From NCBI GenBank assembly GCA_900548125.1, contig URJN01000094.1, positions 1 to 8,067 on the forward strand: a stretch of DNA of 8,067 nucleotides, read 5' to 3'. Made by a program: the position numbers and the translations under genes. Positions within the stretch are counted from its first letter, which is position 1; the number at the start of each line of letters is the position of its first letter. Under the pieces are notes generated by a model. The model was given only the letters and a program-made list of their open reading frames with translations, did not search any database and was not told where the DNA came from. Source of the DNA: an uncultured Eubacteriales bacterium. Its GTDB lineage: Bacteria > Bacillota > Clostridia > Christensenellales > Aristaeellaceae. Below are positions 1 to 6,255 of the stretch, piece by piece.

Positions 1-41
1 AGCTTTCCCGCCATCTTCACGTCCACCGTTTTCCTTTCCAT
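1..41 (-). CDS. Possible first codons of a further gene, cut by the window edge
   Basis: From an ATG at 41 the minus strand stays open to the window end and reads MERKTVDVKMAGK. The frame is also open further upstream, back to an ATG at 155 that overlaps the end of frlB by 35 bases. There is no convincing ribosome site for the ATG at 41; a GTG at 26 preceded by AAAGGA is an alternative. Thirteen codons are too few to recognise a family. The lack of a terminator after frlB makes a further co-transcribed gene plausible. Confidence 0.3.
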   Translation of the reverse strand, partial: MERKTVDVKMAGK

Positions 42-61
42 TTCCCGCAGATACGGAAGAG

Positions 62-93
62 AGGTATTCCTCCCCCACAGGCGAAGAATACCT
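62..93. repeat. Inverted repeat after frlB
   Basis: AGGTATTC (62-69) and GAATACCT (86-93) form a perfect 8-bp inverted repeat around a 16-base interior that includes a CCTCCCCC tract. On the minus strand, no T-run follows, so a standard terminator is unlikely. It could be an operator or an mRNA structure before the next gene. On the minus strand the tract reads GGGGGAGG, Shine-Dalgarno-like, but no start codon stands at normal distance. The rest of the 120 bases shows nothing else clear. Confidence 0.35.
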
Positions 94-120
94 TCAAGTA
101 TGATTCGATTCAGCAACCAA

Positions 121-1092
121 TCAATACGGAACTTTCCACATATATACTCGGTCATCCATCGAGCGATTCCGCACAATGGCAAGCTGCGAAACAAAGAAAC
201 GCTCAATCGGAATCATGACCACCGAGCTGAAATACTCCGCCACAGACTGCGGGAGCTTGGCGACGCCCGTATCCTGCACATCGATCACGGTTCTGCGCGG
301 CGCGTAGGTCTCAAGGAAACGCAGCGCACGCTCATCCAGCGGACGGTTTCTGCCGATATTCATCAGCAGGATCATCGGCACATCCCGATCCGTTGTTTCA
401 AACGGTCCATGGAAATATTCTCCGCTGTGGATATACGCGGCATGCAGACGCTGCATCTCCAGCAGATGGCAGCTGACCATCGTATATCCCGTTCCCTGAA
501 GCGCACCGCATGCCAGCACGTAGAACATGGTGTCCTTCTGATATTCCTGTGCAAACTTTTTCGCCGCCGGAAGCATGTTTTCCTTTGCTTCTGCGATAAT
601 TTCGTCGATTCGGTCAAAGCTCTCCATGGCTTCTTCGTAGTGCGCATAGCCTTCCAGCTGATGCAGCAGCTCAAACGCAATACGGAGTACCTGCGCCTGG
701 TTCCCCTGCGAATAAACCTGGTGGTCGCCGTTGGAATAGGTGACAACGTATTGTCCAACCTGCGCCATGCCCGTTTCCATCGATCCCGTCATCGCAATCG
801 TCACCGCGCCGGCATTGTTGGCCGTTTTGACCGCCTCAACCGTTTCGGCAGTCGCCTTCAGCGAGCAGCAGATGACCAGGCACTGTCCATCCAGCTTGAC
901 CGGCGGGCAATGCACGAACTCGTTGCTGTTGTAAATCTTGACGGAAAGCGTTTTGCTCTCACAGTCAAGCAGATATTTACCCGGGAAAATAGCAGCCTGA
1001 GAACCGCCGCAGCCTACGAAATAGACCGCCTTCAGCCCGCCTGCCTGATGGGTGCGTTCCAATACCGCCGCAATGATTTCCTGAATCTGCAT
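121..1092 (-). CDS. frlB: Fructoselysine-6-phosphate deglycase-like SIS-domain protein
   Basis: 323 residues; a cytosolic enzyme expected to split the FrlD product into glucose 6-phosphate and a free amino acid. Two SIS (sugar isomerase) domains: the first starts at YFVGCGGSQAA (24-34) with CCSLKATAETVEAV (75-88); the second holds LACGALQGTGY (193-203) and the SGEYFHGPFE motif (223-232) that marks deglycases related to the GlmS isomerase domain. The C-terminus RVYMWKVPY (315-323) and the phrase GGSQAAIFPGKY strongly recall Bacillus subtilis FrlB, which with its kinase acts best on alpha-glycated amino acids, whereas E. coli FrlB acts on epsilon-fructoselysine. The length also fits the Bacillus form (about 328 residues) better than the E. 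coli one (about 340). These comparisons are from memory. Fructosaminoacid-specific relatives such as FraB are an alternative; the exact amino acid is unknown. Confidence 0.87.
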   Translation of the reverse strand: MQIQEIIAAVLERTHQAGGLKAVYFVGCGGSQAAIFPGKYLLDCESKTLSVKIYNSNEFVHCPPVKLDGQCLVICCSLKATAETVEAVKTANNAGAVTIAMTGSMETGMAQVGQYVVTYSNGDHQVYSQGNQAQVLRIAFELLHQLEGYAHYEEAMESFDRIDEIIAEAKENMLPAAKKFAQEYQKDTMFYVLACGALQGTGYTMVSCHLLEMQRLHAAYIHSGEYFHGPFETTDRDVPMILLMNIGRNRPLDERALRFLETYAPRRTVIDVQDTGVAKLPQSVAEYFSSVVMIPIERFFVSQLAIVRNRSMDDRVYMWKVPY

Positions 1093-1099
1093 AATTCTT

Positions 1100-1105
1100 C
1101 TCCTT
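1100..1105 (-). promoter_or_regulatory. Ribosome binding site of frlB
   Basis: AAGGAG on the minus strand, 7 bases before the ATG at 1092, within the 26-base frlD-frlB spacer. It fixes the frlB start. Confidence 0.75.
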
Positions 1106-1118
1106 TTTGATTGTATAT

Positions 1119-2012
1119 TTACAGGCGGATAATACCCGCCATGGCACGCTCTATACGCTCATCCGAGATGTCGCGCCCATAGCCGAACGCGCCTTTTTTC
1201 AAACAGCACTGCGCCGCAAAATGCGCCGCACCCGACAGGGCCTGCCGCAGCAGCTCTCTCTCTACGCCCGCTTTCGGCGGTTTTCCGATCGGGGCAAGTG
1301 CCGTCAGGAGTGCCGCCGCGAAGGAATCTCCCGCGCCCAGTGTATCCACCGGCTCAACCCATTCAGGCGGCTGAATCATTTCGCCTGCCGCGTCTGCATA
1401 CATGGCGCCTTTTCCGCCCATGGTGGCAACCACAGCGCGTGCGCCTGCGTGAAGCATGCTGTCGCACACCTCACGAACCTGATCCGGCTCCAATCCGCCG
1501 CAGGACAAAAACGCATAGTCGATATGCGGACATACCGCGTTCCTTCTCTCCTCTTCATTCCACTTTCCCGAAAAATCATAGGAAACCGCGGTCTGAATTT
1601 CATCCAGCTTTTCCAACTCGCCGTCAATCCAGCTGTTGTTGCTGGTATGCACAACGTCAAATCCGGCGATATATTCAACATCCTCCCGACTCAGCTTCAG
1701 CGGCTGTTCTCTGGCGACTCCGCCACGATTGGAGCCGATAAACACACGGTCTCCATCTTCCAGCCTGACCATCGCATATCCGTTCGTTCCCGCTACGCAT
1801 CTGGCGCGCGGAAACGGAATGTTCAATTCTTCAAGTGCCGTCTTGACACACGCCGCCACGTCATCCGTGCCGAAAGTACCCATATATTGGCTCTGTGCGC
1901 CCAGCATAGAAGAATATACCGCTACATTCAGTGCCTGTCCGCCCGGATACATCCGCTTTTCGTGAACATACATGTCGCAGACATTATCGCCAAGTCCCAA
2001 TATCCTTGCCAC
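1119..2012 (-). CDS. frlD: Fructoselysine 6-kinase-like PfkB-family kinase
   Basis: 297 residues; a cytosolic sugar kinase expected to phosphorylate C6 of an Amadori compound (fructosamino acid) with ATP. PfkB marks: GLGDN (6-10), the sugar-binding YPGGQALNVAV (22-32), VATMGGKGA (195-203), and DTLGAGDSF (223-231) with catalytic base D229. FrlD-specific resemblance: the YDFSGKW segment (145-151) matches the DFS-KW segment recalled from E. coli FrlD. SNRGG (94-98), VCPHIDYAFLS (160-170) and GAFGYG (274-279) recall the Bacillus FrlD more closely. A GTG start is chosen because GAGAGG lies 7 bases upstream. The next gene, a FrlB-like deglycase, follows after 26 bases, and this kinase-deglycase pair is the best evidence for the pathway. 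A PfkB kinase for another sugar is possible but less likely given the pairing. Confidence 0.85.
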   Translation of the reverse strand: MARILGLGDNVCDMYVHEKRMYPGGQALNVAVYSSMLGAQSQYMGTFGTDDVAACVKTALEELNIPFPRARCVAGTNGYAMVRLEDGDRVFIGSNRGGVAREQPLKLSREDVEYIAGFDVVHTSNNSWIDGELEKLDEIQTAVSYDFSGKWNEEERRNAVCPHIDYAFLSCGGLEPDQVREVCDSMLHAGARAVVATMGGKGAMYADAAGEMIQPPEWVEPVDTLGAGDSFAAALLTALAPIGKPPKAGVERELLRQALSGAAHFAAQCCLKKGAFGYGRDISDERIERAMAGIIRL

Positions 2013-2019
2013 ACGCTTT

Positions 2020-2025
2020 CCTCTC
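2020..2025 (-). promoter_or_regulatory. Ribosome binding site supporting the frlD GTG start
   Basis: GAGAGG on the minus strand lies 7 bases before the GTG at 2012. It lies in the 21-base spacer after the smaller hydrolase gene and supports the GTG, because no in-frame ATG is as well placed. Confidence 0.65.
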
Positions 2026-2033
2026 TTTCCCCG

Positions 2034-2807
2034 TTACTGCGGCAAATCCATTTGATACGGAATACCGTACAGCGTCAGCAGGCCTTCCACGAAGGTCAGC
2101 TGCTGGCGGATTCGGGTTTCCAGAGGCAGTTTCTGTGAGGTTTCAATCGTATAGGTATCCACGCCAAGCAGATGGTGCATCTCCCTGTTCAGGCTACCCT
2201 TCGGTGCATTGGTGTCATAAGTGAACGCCCTGAGATCCCCATTCCGGCTGTTGACGTAATCCAGAATATCCGGAAGCAGCAGGAAGCTCTCTGCATCCAG
2301 CCCCGCAACGATGCTGTTTCCGATGCTTCCCTCTACGCCGTAGAAATTAAATCCTTCGTGCATGTCGATGACGGCAACCGGTTGTTCGCAGGCAATCAGT
2401 GCCGTAATCTGTGCGCAGAGCTTTTCAACGTCGTTTCCTTCCGTATCTCCCGGATACACCCGATTCATGTTGACGCCGTCCGGCGTTGTTCTCATATATG
2501 CCTGAATGGCGGGGCGGTTGGCTTCCGGAATCAGCAGAATTTTTCCCGCTTTGGGTTTCAGCGCATCAACCATCTTCCTCGCCGCCTCGTATCCTGCCTC
2601 TTCATTGCCATGTGTGCCGGCGAGGAAGAAAATCGTTTTCCCCGGTTTTCCGGAATCCAGCGTATACAGCGTCGTCTGTGTAGAAAGTCCCTCTGCCAGC
2701 ACGGTCTCCGTCCGGACAAAAGACTCGCGCAAAACCGCATAACCCAGCGCCGCAAGCAGCACAACGGCAATTGCTGCGCACACGATTATGGTTTTTCGCT
2801 TTTTCAT
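2034..2807 (-). CDS. Membrane-anchored AstE/AspA-family zinc hydrolase (smaller copy)
   Basis: 257 residues from the ATG at 2807, which has AAGGGGG 5 bases upstream. A TTG at 2828 would add seven residues but has no better site, so the ATG is preferred. Zinc ligands are H66 and E69 in AGTHGNE, and H150 in VIDMHEG. Further family segments are PEANRP (94-99), VNMNRVYPGD (112-121) and YTIETS (219-224) with probable catalytic E222. Residues about 6-26 form a single membrane segment after MKKRK, so the enzyme probably faces outward. It is shorter than the 377-residue neighbour and differs from it outside the motifs, so the pair looks like old paralogs with different substrates rather than a recent copy. 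By context it trims or deacylates an amino acid conjugate before uptake; this is inference. Spacers are 51 bases upstream and 21 downstream. Confidence 0.85.
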   Translation of the reverse strand: MKKRKTIIVCAAIAVVLLAALGYAVLRESFVRTETVLAEGLSTQTTLYTLDSGKPGKTIFFLAGTHGNEEAGYEAARKMVDALKPKAGKILLIPEANRPAIQAYMRTTPDGVNMNRVYPGDTEGNDVEKLCAQITALIACEQPVAVIDMHEGFNFYGVEGSIGNSIVAGLDAESFLLLPDILDYVNSRNGDLRAFTYDTNAPKGSLNREMHHLLGVDTYTIETSQKLPLETRIRQQLTFVEGLLTLYGIPYQMDLPQ

Positions 2808-2834
2808 ACGTTCCCCCTTCCCGCTCAAGGCAGG

Positions 2835-2852
2835 GGACAGCTTGCGCTGTCC
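2835..2852 (-). repeat. Perfect 7-bp hairpin with GCAA tetraloop between the two hydrolase genes
   Basis: On the minus strand GGACAGC, loop GCAA, GCTGTCC forms a perfect hairpin with a GNRA-type tetraloop, starting 6 bases after the stop codon of the larger hydrolase. No T-run follows, so it is not an ordinary terminator. The GGGGACAG-type sequence at its edge resembles short palindromic repeats scattered through many bacterial genomes, sometimes linked to Y1 (RAYT) transposases. That link is recalled, not tested. Confidence 0.55.
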
Positions 2853-2858
2853 TCCGCT

Positions 2859-3992
2859 TTAAGTGCTTTCCGGTATATCCAGCAGGTAGACGCCCAGACC
2901 ATTTTCGCAGAGCTCGTCGTAGCTCGGAATGCCTTCCACAGAGATCGGCTTTTGATACATCTGCGTATACTCGCTGAAGATCGTCGTCAATCCCGTCGCA
3001 TGACGCGCCACGCGGCGTTCAATCGGCCAACCCGTTTCGTCATAAGGCACATAGAGCAAGCCGATCTTTGCCGCACGCTCATAGAACTTGTCTTTTCCCG
3101 TCAGAATGAGTGCTTCGTCCGTGCGTCCGCGAATGCGTCCCTGCGCCGCGTTCGGCGTTTCCATGAGCATCGCCAATGTATCCGTACTGTCACCCAGTTC
3201 GCGATGCGTCAAGCCGCGGAACGTCACCGGAGACGGCTCCAGGCTGATATCAATTCCCTCCAGCTGCATGTCGATGACGACATTGGCAGCCAGCGGCATC
3301 GCACGTTCATGTGCAACCAGCGCGTTGATCGTCGGATATTCCGGAGACGCTTCGTGCAGGTCGATCGTCATGTCGATTTTCTCGGCTTTAATCAGCTGAA
3401 CAATGCCGTATGCCATCTGCTCCGTCAGCGTGCCATCCTCTTTGCCGGGATAGCAACGGTTGATATTGCGCGTTTCGCTTCCGGAAAGGGATTGTCCCAT
3501 ATAGTTCACATAAACATCCGGATCGGGCCACTGATGGACCGGATTGGTCGCTCTGGAACCATGTCGGAACGTTCTGACCTGACCGGACGCCGTCGTCAGA
3601 TGGATTTCGGACGGATGTCCTTCCTGCGAGTCGTTATGCGTCGCGCCGCTGGCATTCGTCCGCGGAACAATATACAGCGTGCCTTCCTTCGGCACGGCGT
3701 TTTCAATGAAAAGCACTGCCGTCATGTGCGAGGACATCTCGTTGGCGTGCGTTCCGCCGAGAATCAGCGCAGACGCGCCTTCCTTTTCCCCCTTCATGAC
3801 ATACACTTCCGTATCACCGGGCGTATCCTTGAGCTTGGGGAAATAGTCGCTGAGCATTTTGATTTCCGTAACGCCCGGACCGCTGACAATCACGTCCTTT
3901 TCCCGCACCGCCAGAAAAGCGGAGCCCGATATCACACAGGCTGCGATGACGGCAACGGTGCAAATCATGGCGATGATTTGATTTTTTTTCAT
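2859..3992 (-). CDS. Membrane-anchored AstE/AspA-family zinc hydrolase (larger copy)
   Basis: 377 residues. Members of this M14-like family remove acyl groups from N-acyl amino acids or act as carboxypeptidases with one zinc ion. The metal site is visible: GGTHANE with H82 and E85, and third ligand H213 in TIDLHEA. NINRCYPG (176-183) fits the family's substrate-binding Asn-Arg segment, and E278 in LMETPN fits the catalytic Glu. Residues about 5-28 are one hydrophobic segment after MKKNQ, which would anchor the catalytic domain outside the membrane; AstE and AspA proper are cytosolic. Compared with its neighbour, it has about 47 extra residues between the Asn at 113 and the NINR motif, rich in His, Ser and Gly, which may shape the pocket. 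The ATG is followed by a run of eight A. A GGGAG-type ribosome site overlaps the microprotein stop codon. Family firm; substrate unknown. Confidence 0.85.
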   Translation of the reverse strand: MKKNQIIAMICTVAVIAACVISGSAFLAVREKDVIVSGPGVTEIKMLSDYFPKLKDTPGDTEVYVMKGEKEGASALILGGTHANEMSSHMTAVLFIENAVPKEGTLYIVPRTNASGATHNDSQEGHPSEIHLTTASGQVRTFRHGSRATNPVHQWPDPDVYVNYMGQSLSGSETRNINRCYPGKEDGTLTEQMAYGIVQLIKAEKIDMTIDLHEASPEYPTINALVAHERAMPLAANVVIDMQLEGIDISLEPSPVTFRGLTHRELGDSTDTLAMLMETPNAAQGRIRGRTDEALILTGKDKFYERAAKIGLLYVPYDETGWPIERRVARHATGLTTIFSEYTQMYQKPISVEGIPSYDELCENGLGVYLLDIPEST

Positions 3993-4008
3993 CTTTATAT
4001 CCGCTCCC

Positions 4009-4158
4009 TCACTTAATCATCAAAGCCCTAAGAATCAGCGGAATCAGGACGATTGCACAGTTGACCTGTTTTTTCCAGTCCTTTTCCGTATACATGCACA
4101 CCGTCACCTGCACGGCCAGCAGCGCGACGATTATGCGGTAAATCCATGTCATCATCAT
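4009..4158 (-). CDS. 49-residue membrane microprotein between transporter and hydrolase genes
   Basis: A short complete frame, ATG at 4158 and TGA at 4011-4009, filling the gap between the permease and the next gene (26 and 16 bases of spacer). The protein starts MMMTWIYRII and ends LILRALMIK. Two hydrophobic segments (about residues 5-22 and 33-47) are joined by a charged turn, TEKDWKKQVN (24-33), suggesting a two-pass membrane hairpin. A perfect Shine-Dalgarno with ideal spacing, and a stop codon that runs into the next gene's ribosome binding region, argue for a real translated gene. No family is recognised. Its place directly after a DctM-type permease that lacks DctQ makes a small accessory subunit an attractive idea, but it is far smaller than DctQ and no homology can be claimed. 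An upstream ATG at 4183 is out of frame and poorly placed. Confidence 0.75.
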   Translation of the reverse strand: MMMTWIYRIIVALLAVQVTVCMYTEKDWKKQVNCAIVLIPLILRALMIK

Positions 4159-4165
4159 GGGTTTT

Positions 4166-4172
4166 CCTCCTT
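4166..4172 (-). promoter_or_regulatory. Ribosome binding site of the microprotein gene
   Basis: A perfect AAGGAGG on the minus strand, 7 bases before the first of three consecutive ATG codons. It is among the strongest such sites in the window and is the main support that the short reading frame at 4158-4009 is translated. Confidence 0.85.
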
Positions 4173-4184
4173 CTATCGCTCATG

Positions 4185-5459
4185 TCAGCCGATCACAGAG
4201 GCGATCGGATTGGCAAAAATGATGAACAGCATGCTGACAATGATGATTCCCAGCGCGGGAATGATACACTGCTTGACCACGCGAATATATTTTTCCTCAC
4301 CGACAACATTCGCCGCAAACATGCCCGCGAGTGCCGTAGGCGGCATCAATTCGCCTACGCTGGCAATCGACGCAATCGCAGAGGCGACGATCGTCTGATC
4401 GCTGCTGATCAAAGAGAGTACAAACGGGACGCCCAAAACCGTTGCCGCACCCATCGAAGAAATCGAGCCGAACAGCGGAATCAGGAGCGCGATGGCGACG
4501 TACAGCAGCACGGTCGGCAGGCTGACGCTGGAAATAACGATGTATCCCTTGACGCCGGTTGCCGTCATAATCTGAATAAACATGCCGACGCCCATCAGGA
4601 TGCCCATGACCGGAAGTGCCGAGTTGACCGCGTCGTAAACCGTGCGCAGCGGATTCATCTTCTTTCCCGTAAACATCGCAAGCACCGCGCAAATCAGGAA
4701 GATCAGCGTCATGCCCAGCGACGGGAAAACGGACGGGAAGATTTCCGGCAGAACCATCAGCAATACCATCACAATCAGCGGCATAAACAGCAGCAGCGAG
4801 GGCTTCTGCGCCCCTTCGTTCTGGTATTCCGCCGCAACTTTCTTGACATCGACTTTCTTGACATGCTTATAGCCCAGGAAAAGCACCGAGAAAATCGCCA
4901 GCGGGAAGGACAACAGAATCAGCGGCAGGTCAAATCCGGTATACGGCATGTCAATGCCGCCGCCGATTGCCATGACCGCCATGTTGACGGGCGGAGCCGT
5001 CGCGCCGAACATGCCGCCCAGCGCAATAATCGCGCCCGCCTTATCCTTCGGCACACCCAGCATCATCAGAATCGGAGCCACGATGACGCCCGCGCTGATA
5101 ACCGCCGCCGTAGAGGAGCCGGTAATCATGCCCGGGAACATGATGACGAACATCAGACAAATCAGTAGCAGTGCCGGATAGCGAGCAAAGCGCCGGATGA
5201 TGATTCGGTTGATTACGTCCAATGCTCCGGAATTCTGAATACACTTCATGAAGATCATAGCCGCCGCTATGACCAGGATCGTGTCCAGGAACGCAAACGT
5301 TCCTTCGACAAATTGCGCGACAGGAAAGCCCATTCCTCCAGCTAACGCGCCCACAATCGCCGCAATCACCATACCGATGCCCGCGGAGAGCTTGAACGCG
5401 AAACAGCTGAGCATGAAGGAGCCGACCATCAGCAGGAAAATGATCAATTCTGGCTGCAT
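4185..5459 (-). CDS. TRAP transporter large permease (DctM-like) subunit
   Basis: A 424-residue, highly hydrophobic protein, the normal length of DctM, the Na+-coupled large subunit of TRAP carriers for carboxylates and related solutes. An internal repeat typical of the ion transporter fold is visible: TGSSTAAV (113-120) with FGATAPPVN (151-159) in the first half, and GSISSMGAAT (331-340) with SVGELMPPTA (367-376) in the second. These are hairpin and PP-loop regions where Na+ and substrate bind in this fold. A hydrophilic cytoplasmic loop lies at about 198-220. No DctQ (about 160 residues, four membrane segments) or DctP (about 330 residues) gene is present in the window. The flanking genes are a lipoprotein upstream and a 49-residue membrane protein downstream. 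AAGGAG lies 10 bases before the ATG. Other members of the ion transporter superfamily are an alternative label. Substrate unknown; the context suggests a modified amino acid. Confidence 0.87.
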   Translation of the reverse strand: MQPELIIFLLMVGSFMLSCFAFKLSAGIGMVIAAIVGALAGGMGFPVAQFVEGTFAFLDTILVIAAAMIFMKCIQNSGALDVINRIIIRRFARYPALLLICLMFVIMFPGMITGSSTAAVISAGVIVAPILMMLGVPKDKAGAIIALGGMFGATAPPVNMAVMAIGGGIDMPYTGFDLPLILLSFPLAIFSVLFLGYKHVKKVDVKKVAAEYQNEGAQKPSLLLFMPLIVMVLLMVLPEIFPSVFPSLGMTLIFLICAVLAMFTGKKMNPLRTVYDAVNSALPVMGILMGVGMFIQIMTATGVKGYIVISSVSLPTVLLYVAIALLIPLFGSISSMGAATVLGVPFVLSLISSDQTIVASAIASIASVGELMPPTALAGMFAANVVGEEKYIRVVKQCIIPALGIIIVSMLFIIFANPIASVIG

Positions 5460-5500
5460 ATTTGCAAAACTCCTTGCCTGTTCATTAGGGGACGGTTTTC

Positions 5501-6175
5501 TTACTTAAACGCTTTCAGCAGCGTGGTGCCAACCTCGGAAATGCTCTCGCAGACATCCATCGGAATGCCATTGGTCTGGGCTGCCTGCGTAAACAGACCG
5601 TCGTTATCTCCGCCTTTGACGACCAGTATATACTGCGCATAAGGCAGCACAGCGTTGATAAATCCGTCGCTCAGTTCGCCGCGGCGCGCTTCGCCGCCGA
5701 TATGCGCGACAATGATCGTCGTGGAATCCTTGAATTTATCGATGATCTTCTGTACGCGTACCTTTTCTTCGTCCGCGTCGATGCCTGCCGCGCCGAGACC
5801 CTTGGAGCTGCCGCCGACCGCGATGATGAGCGTCTTATACGCATCCGCATCCAGTTGATCCGCTTCGGCAACCGCACGCACTTCGGCTTCCAGACCGCTC
5901 TTCTGTGCGACGGCATAGAGCATCTGAACGTCCGCGCTCTGTCCCGCAGAGGTCATCAAAATCGGCTTTTCCGCAATCGGGGCTTCCAATCCGTGAACTT
6001 CGCCGGTCTGCTGCGCAGTTTCCTGTGCCGGGGCTTCGGTTTTCTGCTGCTGAGCCGCCTGCGGGGCCGCCGTCGGCGTCGCCTTCGTGCCGGCTGAATC
6101 GCCACAAGCCGTCATCATAAAGACCGCCGCAATCAGAATGAGCATCAACGCAATATTCTTCATGATCTTTTTCAT
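5501..6175 (-). CDS. Lipoprotein resembling the DUF6305 family, possible transporter partner
   Basis: 224 residues. The N-terminus is a lipoprotein signal: KK, a hydrophobic stretch (about 7-21), then MTAC with lipidated Cys24, although Met at -3 is less usual than Leu. Residues 25-65 are a linker rich in Ala, Gln, Thr and Pro that would tether the domain outside the membrane. The globular part (about 70-224) has TSAGQSADV (75-83), GGSSKGLGAAG (121-131) and HIGGEARRG (158-166) between alternating beta-like and alpha-like segments. This pattern recalls the uncharacterised DUF6305 family, matched from memory and not searched. It is not a DctP-type binding protein: too short, and with no recognisable DctP pattern. 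Its place directly before the TRAP permease suggests a substrate-capturing or accessory role, which is inference. Start: AAAGGA lies 7 bases before the first ATG; Met5 is a less likely start. Confidence 0.82.
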   Translation of the reverse strand: MKKIMKNIALMLILIAAVFMMTACGDSAGTKATPTAAPQAAQQQKTEAPAQETAQQTGEVHGLEAPIAEKPILMTSAGQSADVQMLYAVAQKSGLEAEVRAVAEADQLDADAYKTLIIAVGGSSKGLGAAGIDADEEKVRVQKIIDKFKDSTTIIVAHIGGEARRGELSDGFINAVLPYAQYILVVKGGDNDGLFTQAAQTNGIPMDVCESISEVGTTLLKAFK

Positions 6176-6210
6176 TTTTTTATCCTTTCTCTTCGCCTTT
6201 TTAATCAGGA

Positions 6211-6247
6211 AAGCCGGGCGGACCCGCTTATGAGGTCAGCCCGGCCT
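6211..6247 (-). promoter_or_regulatory. GC-rich hairpin between the GGT-like and lipoprotein genes
   Basis: In the 80-base spacer, a 9-bp outer stem (6239-6247 with 6211-6219, core GCCGGGC/GCCCGGC, one G-U pair) is followed by a single mismatch and a 4-bp inner stem (GACC/GGTC) around a 9-base loop. On the transcript, only three U and then CCUGAUU follow the stem. It is therefore at best a weak terminator. It could equally be an mRNA processing or 3'-protecting element that sets different levels for the hydrolase gene and the genes after it. The structure is seen; the role is inferred. Confidence 0.5.
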
Positions 6248-6255
6248 GCTTAGCG

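Noticed and set aside
100..1110. A 336-codon plus-strand frame opposite frlB
   Set aside because: frlB on the minus strand has clear SIS motifs and a good ribosome site; the plus product has none.
2034..2828. An upstream TTG start that lengthens the smaller zinc hydrolase by seven residues
   Set aside because: The ATG at 2807 has AAGGGGG 5 bases upstream and begins with the usual positively charged MKKRK before the membrane segment.
2835..2852. Rho-independent terminator between the two zinc hydrolases
   Set aside because: The hairpin is not followed by a T-run on the minus strand, and the next gene's ribosome site follows at once.
2172..4016. A 614-codon open frame on the plus strand
   Set aside because: It lies opposite the two zinc hydrolases and the microprotein, which carry clear family motifs. 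Its translation is rich in Arg, His and Gln with no recognisable domain, typical of an antisense shadow in G+C-rich DNA.
4181..4183. ATG just after the permease stop as start of the microprotein
   Set aside because: It is out of frame with the 49-codon frame and has no ribosome site; the ATG at 4158 follows a perfect AAGGAGG.
4146..5168. A 340-codon plus-strand frame opposite the permease
   Set aside because: The product is an extremely Arg-, His-, Asn- and Gln-rich string, the usual antisense image of a hydrophobic membrane protein.
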